Assembly: GCF_025566965.1 (NCBI RefSeq)
Contig: NZ_JAOQJL010000012.1
Coordinates: forward strand, 1 to 64,000
Reading direction: 5' to 3'
DNA length: 64,000 bases
Source: Blautia_A ammoniilytica
GTDB taxonomy: Bacteria > Bacillota > Clostridia > Lachnospirales > Lachnospiraceae
The translations under genes were made by a program, and so were the position numbers. Positions 60,950-64,000 of the stretch are shown here, piece after piece. The notes below the pieces were generated by a model. The model had not been told where the DNA came from. It did not search any database and worked only from the letters and a program-made list of their open reading frames with translations. The number at the start of each line of letters is the position of its first letter. Positions within the stretch are counted from its first letter, which is position 1.

Positions 60950-60992
60950 AAAAAAGAGGGCAAAAAGATTGACTTTTTCCCCTCTTTTTTTT
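60950..60992 (+). terminator. Terminator of the trp operon
   Basis: AAAAGAGGG-CAAAAAG pairs with CTTTTTCCCCTCTTTT, followed by more T residues. Confidence 0.88.
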
Positions 60993-61040
60993 ATATTATA
61001 ACATGAATATGTAGAAAATATGTAAAAAGAGGGCCTGAAC

Positions 61041-61943
61041 TTGGAGAAGAAACTTTTTTTTGTATTTAATCCAAAATCCGGAAAAGGCAAGATCAAAACC
61101 GCTTTAATGGATATTGTGGATATTTTTAACAAGGGTGGTTATGAAGTGGTCATCCGTGCGACGCAATACCCCAAAGATGCATATGAAATGACCAGGAAGT
61201 ATGCAGACAAGGTGGATCTTGTGGTATGCAGCGGCGGCGATGGCACACTGGATGAGGTGGTTGCAGGACTGGTTGAGACAGGAAGCAAGGTTCCGGTAGG
61301 ATATATTCCGGCAGGAAGCACCAATGATTTTGCAGGAAGCCTGTTTATTCCCAAAAATATGGTAGCTGCAGCAGAGATGATCATGGAAGAGAATGTGTAC
61401 CGCTGTGATATCGGGAAGTTTAATAAACAGACATTTACTTATATTGCCGCATTTGGACTTTTTACGGATGTGGCCTATGAGACTGACCAGGATCTGAAGA
61501 ATATTCTGGGACATCTGGCATATCTGCTGGAGGGGGTCAAACGTCTGTTTGATATTCAGTCTTACCATATGAAAGTAACAACAGAGGATGAAATCTTTGA
61601 AGATGATTTTATGTATGGGATGATCACTAATTCCAGATCCGTTGGAGGATTTAAGAATCTGACCGGCAAAAATGTGGATATGAATGACGGCCTGTTTGAG
61701 GTGACCTTGATCACCACGCCTAAGAATCCGATGGATATGCAGGAGATCATTGCAGGACTGATGTCCGGTAAGGATAATTCAGACCTGATCTATACCTTTA
61801 AGACAAGCAGGATCCGGATTCAGTCAGATGAGGCTGTGGCATGGACGCTGGACGGGGAATACGGCGGAGATCACAAGGAGGTTGAGATCCGGAATCTGCA
61901 CAGAGCATTGAACCTATATCTGACAGGTTCCAAGAATTCTTGA
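61041..61943 (+). CDS. Diacylglycerol kinase-family lipid kinase (YegS/DgkB type)
   Basis: 300 residues. Phosphorylates diacylglycerol or a related lipid at the membrane. FNPKSGKGK near the N-terminus, the nucleotide loop SGGDGTLDEV and PAGSTNDFA are diagnostic; the C-terminal DGEYGGDHKEVEI contains the second catalytic acid. The start is TTG at 61041 with AGAGGG seven bases upstream, which gives the N-terminus expected for the family. Monocistronic after the trp terminator. Confidence 0.9.
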   Translation: MEKKLFFVFNPKSGKGKIKTALMDIVDIFNKGGYEVVIRATQYPKDAYEMTRKYADKVDLVVCSGGDGTLDEVVAGLVETGSKVPVGYIPAGSTNDFAGSLFIPKNMVAAAEMIMEENVYRCDIGKFNKQTFTYIAAFGLFTDVAYETDQDLKNILGHLAYLLEGVKRLFDIQSYHMKVTTEDEIFEDDFMYGMITNSRSVGGFKNLTGKNVDMNDGLFEVTLITTPKNPMDMQEIIAGLMSGKDNSDLIYTFKTSRIRIQSDEAVAWTLDGEYGGDHKEVEIRNLHRALNLYLTGSKNS

Positions 61944-62031
61944 GGATCTGAGAAAAGGGTACTGAACAGTTACGGACAACTGTGAAATACCCATAGACAG
62001 AAATGTGTGATTAGTGGAGAGGAGATTATTA

Positions 62032-64000
62032 ATGGAAGATTTTGTGAAAGTGACGGATATTTTTGGATGTGATGTATTTAATGATTCCGTTATGCAGGAG
62101 AGACTGCCCAAGAAGGTTTATAAGGAACTGAAAAAGACCATAGAAGAAGGCAAAGAGCTGTCTATGGAAGTGGCTGATGTGGTAGCACATGAGATGAAGG
62201 AGTGGGCTATCGAGAAAGGGGCAACCCATTACAGCCACTGGTTCCAGCCACTGACAGGTGTAACCGCAGAGAAGCATGATGCATTTATTACAGCACCTAT
62301 GGAGAATGGTAAGGTGCTGATGAGCTTTTCCGGTAAAGAACTGATCAAAGGAGAACCAGATGCCTCTTCTTTTCCATCCGGAGGTCTTAGAGCTACCTTT
62401 GAAGCAAGAGGCTACACTACATGGGACTGTACCTCACCGGCTTTTGTACGCCATGATGCAGCAGGCGGTACCTTATGTATCCCTACCGCTTTCTGCTCCT
62501 ATACAGGAGAGGCTCTTGACCAGAAGACTCCTCTTCTTCGTTCCATGGAGGCAGTGAATACACAGGCACTGCGTCTGATCCGTCTTTTCGGTAATCATAC
62601 ATCTAAGAAGGTGACTCCCTCTGTAGGTGCAGAGCAGGAGTATTTTCTGATCGATAAAGAAAAGTTTAAACAGAGAAAGGATCTTGTTTATACAGGCAGG
62701 ACTTTATTTGGTGCCATGCCTCCGAAAGGCCAGGAGATGGATGACCATTATCTGGGAACCATCCGCCAGAGAGTATCTGCCTATATGAAAGAAGTAAATG
62801 AAGAATGTTGGAAGCTGGGCGTTTCTGCTAAGACACAGCATAATGAAGTTGCTCCTGCACAGCATGAGCTTGCACCTATTTATGCGCCTGTAAATATTGC
62901 GGCAGATCATAATCAGATCATGATGCGTATCCTGAAGAAAGTGGCAAGCCGTCAGGGGATGCGCTGTCTTCTCCATGAGAAACCATTTGCAGGCGTGAAT
63001 GGTTCCGGAAAGCATAATAACTGGTCTTTGACTACCGATGACGGGATCAATCTGCTGGATCCAGGCAAAACTCCTCATGAGAATGTTCAGTTCCTTCTTG
63101 TACTTACCTGTATTCTGAAAGCAGTTGATGAGCATGCAGATCTTCTTCGGGAGTCAGCAGCAGATGTGGGAAATGACCAGAGACTTGGCGGCCATGAGGC
63201 TCCGCCGGCAGTGATTTCTGTTTTCCTTGGAGAACAGCTTGAGGATGTGCTGGATCAGCTGATCAGTACAGGAACTGCTACTCACAGTAAGAGCGGGGAA
63301 AAGATGAATACCGGTGTAAGTACACTTCCGGACTTCATGAAGGATGCAACAGACAGGAACCGTACTTCACCTTTTGCATTTACAGGTAATAAGTTTGAGT
63401 TTCGTATGGTTGGTTCCAGAGATTCGATTTCCTCCTGCAATGTTGTATTGAATACTATTGCAGCTGAGGCTTTTAAAGAGGCATGTGATAGACTGGAATC
63501 TGCAGAAGATTTAGAACTTGCAGTGCATGATTTGATCAAAGAATACGCTACTGATCACCAGAGAATCGTATTTAGCGGCAATGGCTATGCACCGGAATGG
63601 GAAGCAGAAGCAAAACGAAGAGGCCTTCCTATCCTTCCGTCCATGGTAGATGCCATTCCTGCACTGACTACAGAGAAATCCATAAAGCTGTTTGAGAATT
63701 TCCGGGTATTTACCAGAACAGAGCTGGAATCCCGTGCAGAGATCCAGTATGAGATTTATGCTAAAGCGATTAATATCGAGGCCAAGACCATGATCGATAT
63801 TGTTACCAAACAGATCATCCCGGCAGTGATCAGGTATACGACGGTGCTTGCTGATTCCATTAATTCTGTAAAGGCAGCAGGGATCACAGACGTAAGCGTA
63901 CAGGCAGATCTTCTGAAAAAGACCAGCAAGCTTTTAAAAACAACCAACAGTGCCATGAATAAGTTAGGCAAGCTGGTTTCCCAGGTAGAGTCTTACCCGG
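62032..64000 (+). CDS. glnN: Glutamine synthetase type III, cut by window end
   Basis: 656 codons are visible with no stop before the window ends, out of about 700 expected. GSIII assimilates ammonium into glutamine. Diagnostic segments: HYSHWFQPLTG, FPSGGLRATFEARGYTTWD, the metal-binding GAEQEYFLID, EVAPAQHELAPIY, and GVNGSGKHNNWSL. GAGGAG precedes the ATG at 62032. The large N-terminal half and the long C-terminal helical extension separate it from GlnA. Confidence 0.96.
   Translation, partial: MEDFVKVTDIFGCDVFNDSVMQERLPKKVYKELKKTIEEGKELSMEVADVVAHEMKEWAIEKGATHYSHWFQPLTGVTAEKHDAFITAPMENGKVLMSFSGKELIKGEPDASSFPSGGLRATFEARGYTTWDCTSPAFVRHDAAGGTLCIPTAFCSYTGEALDQKTPLLRSMEAVNTQALRLIRLFGNHTSKKVTPSVGAEQEYFLIDKEKFKQRKDLVYTGRTLFGAMPPKGQEMDDHYLGTIRQRVSAYMKEVNEECWKLGVSAKTQHNEVAPAQHELAPIYAPVNIAADHNQIMMRILKKVASRQGMRCLLHEKPFAGVNGSGKHNNWSLTTDDGINLLDPGKTPHENVQFLLVLTCILKAVDEHADLLRESAADVGNDQRLGGHEAPPAVISVFLGEQLEDVLDQLISTGTATHSKSGEKMNTGVSTLPDFMKDATDRNRTSPFAFTGNKFEFRMVGSRDSISSCNVVLNTIAAEAFKEACDRLESAEDLELAVHDLIKEYATDHQRIVFSGNGYAPEWEAEAKRRGLPILPSMVDAIPALTTEKSIKLFENFRVFTRTELESRAEIQYEIYAKAINIEAKTMIDIVTKQIIPAVIRYTTVLADSINSVKAAGITDVSVQADLLKKTSKLLKTTNSAMNKLGKLVSQVESYP

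Overview
The window looks like chromosome of a gut Firmicute of the family Lachnospiraceae, probably Blautia or a close relative. The evidence is a CodY/PolC/class III fructose-bisphosphatase Gram-positive core, PurF and split-PurH variants common in that group, CIRCE-controlled groESL, a T-box trp operon, a ZTP riboswitch and a type III glutamine synthetase. It is moderately AT-rich. The first 8 kb are visibly more AT-rich than the rest. A 250-base run of N marks an assembly gap at 42858-43107.

Layout. (1) 1-8.3 kb: an operon apparently acquired for an unknown sugar or sugar acid. It encodes an ABC importer (binding protein and two permeases, no ATPase), a Gfo/Idh/MocA dehydrogenase, a metallo-beta-lactamase-fold lactonase, an enolase-superfamily dehydratase and two diverged DHDPS-family lyases. 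Read in chemical order these could form an oxidative, non-phosphorylating route: sugar to lactone to acid to 2-keto-3-deoxy acid to pyruvate plus an aldehyde. This is the strongest candidate for an undescribed system. GTACCG-type repeats that look like an insertion-sequence end lie at its left edge. (2) 8.4-16.1 kb: a DUF5107-TPR giant protein, small membrane and metallopeptidase genes, a surface protein with a 9-residue acidic repeat, an alpha/beta hydrolase, and three large palindromic intergenic elements. (3) 16.2-24.8 kb: malQ, a heterodimeric ABC exporter, a VanZ-like protein, thyA-folA and ilvE. (4) 25-45.4 kb: xpaC-telA, ispG-polC-fbp, a PurF-like protein lacking its glutaminase cysteine, a small XRE regulator, yifB-dprA-topA-codY, the gap, then groES-groEL. 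(5) 45.5-51.5 kb: guaB-amidase, and a ZTP-riboswitch operon for the last two steps of IMP synthesis made by separate proteins (an archaeal-type IMP cyclohydrolase and a stand-alone AICAR formyltransferase), then tRNA-Gly, tRNA-Val and two identical tRNA-Met genes. (6) 51.5-64 kb: a ROK regulator divergent from a polyol dehydrogenase, the complete trpEGDCFBA operon behind a Trp T-box, a lipid kinase, and glnN cut by the window end.

Regulation can be read at many points: promoters with 17-18 bp spacers, CIRCE, a ZTP riboswitch with an overlapping terminator, a T-box with a UGG specifier, and many intrinsic terminators. Purine synthesis (purF-like, guaB, purO/purH), amino-acid control (codY, ilvE, trp, glnN) and folate/thymidylate supply (thyA, folA) dominate the core part.
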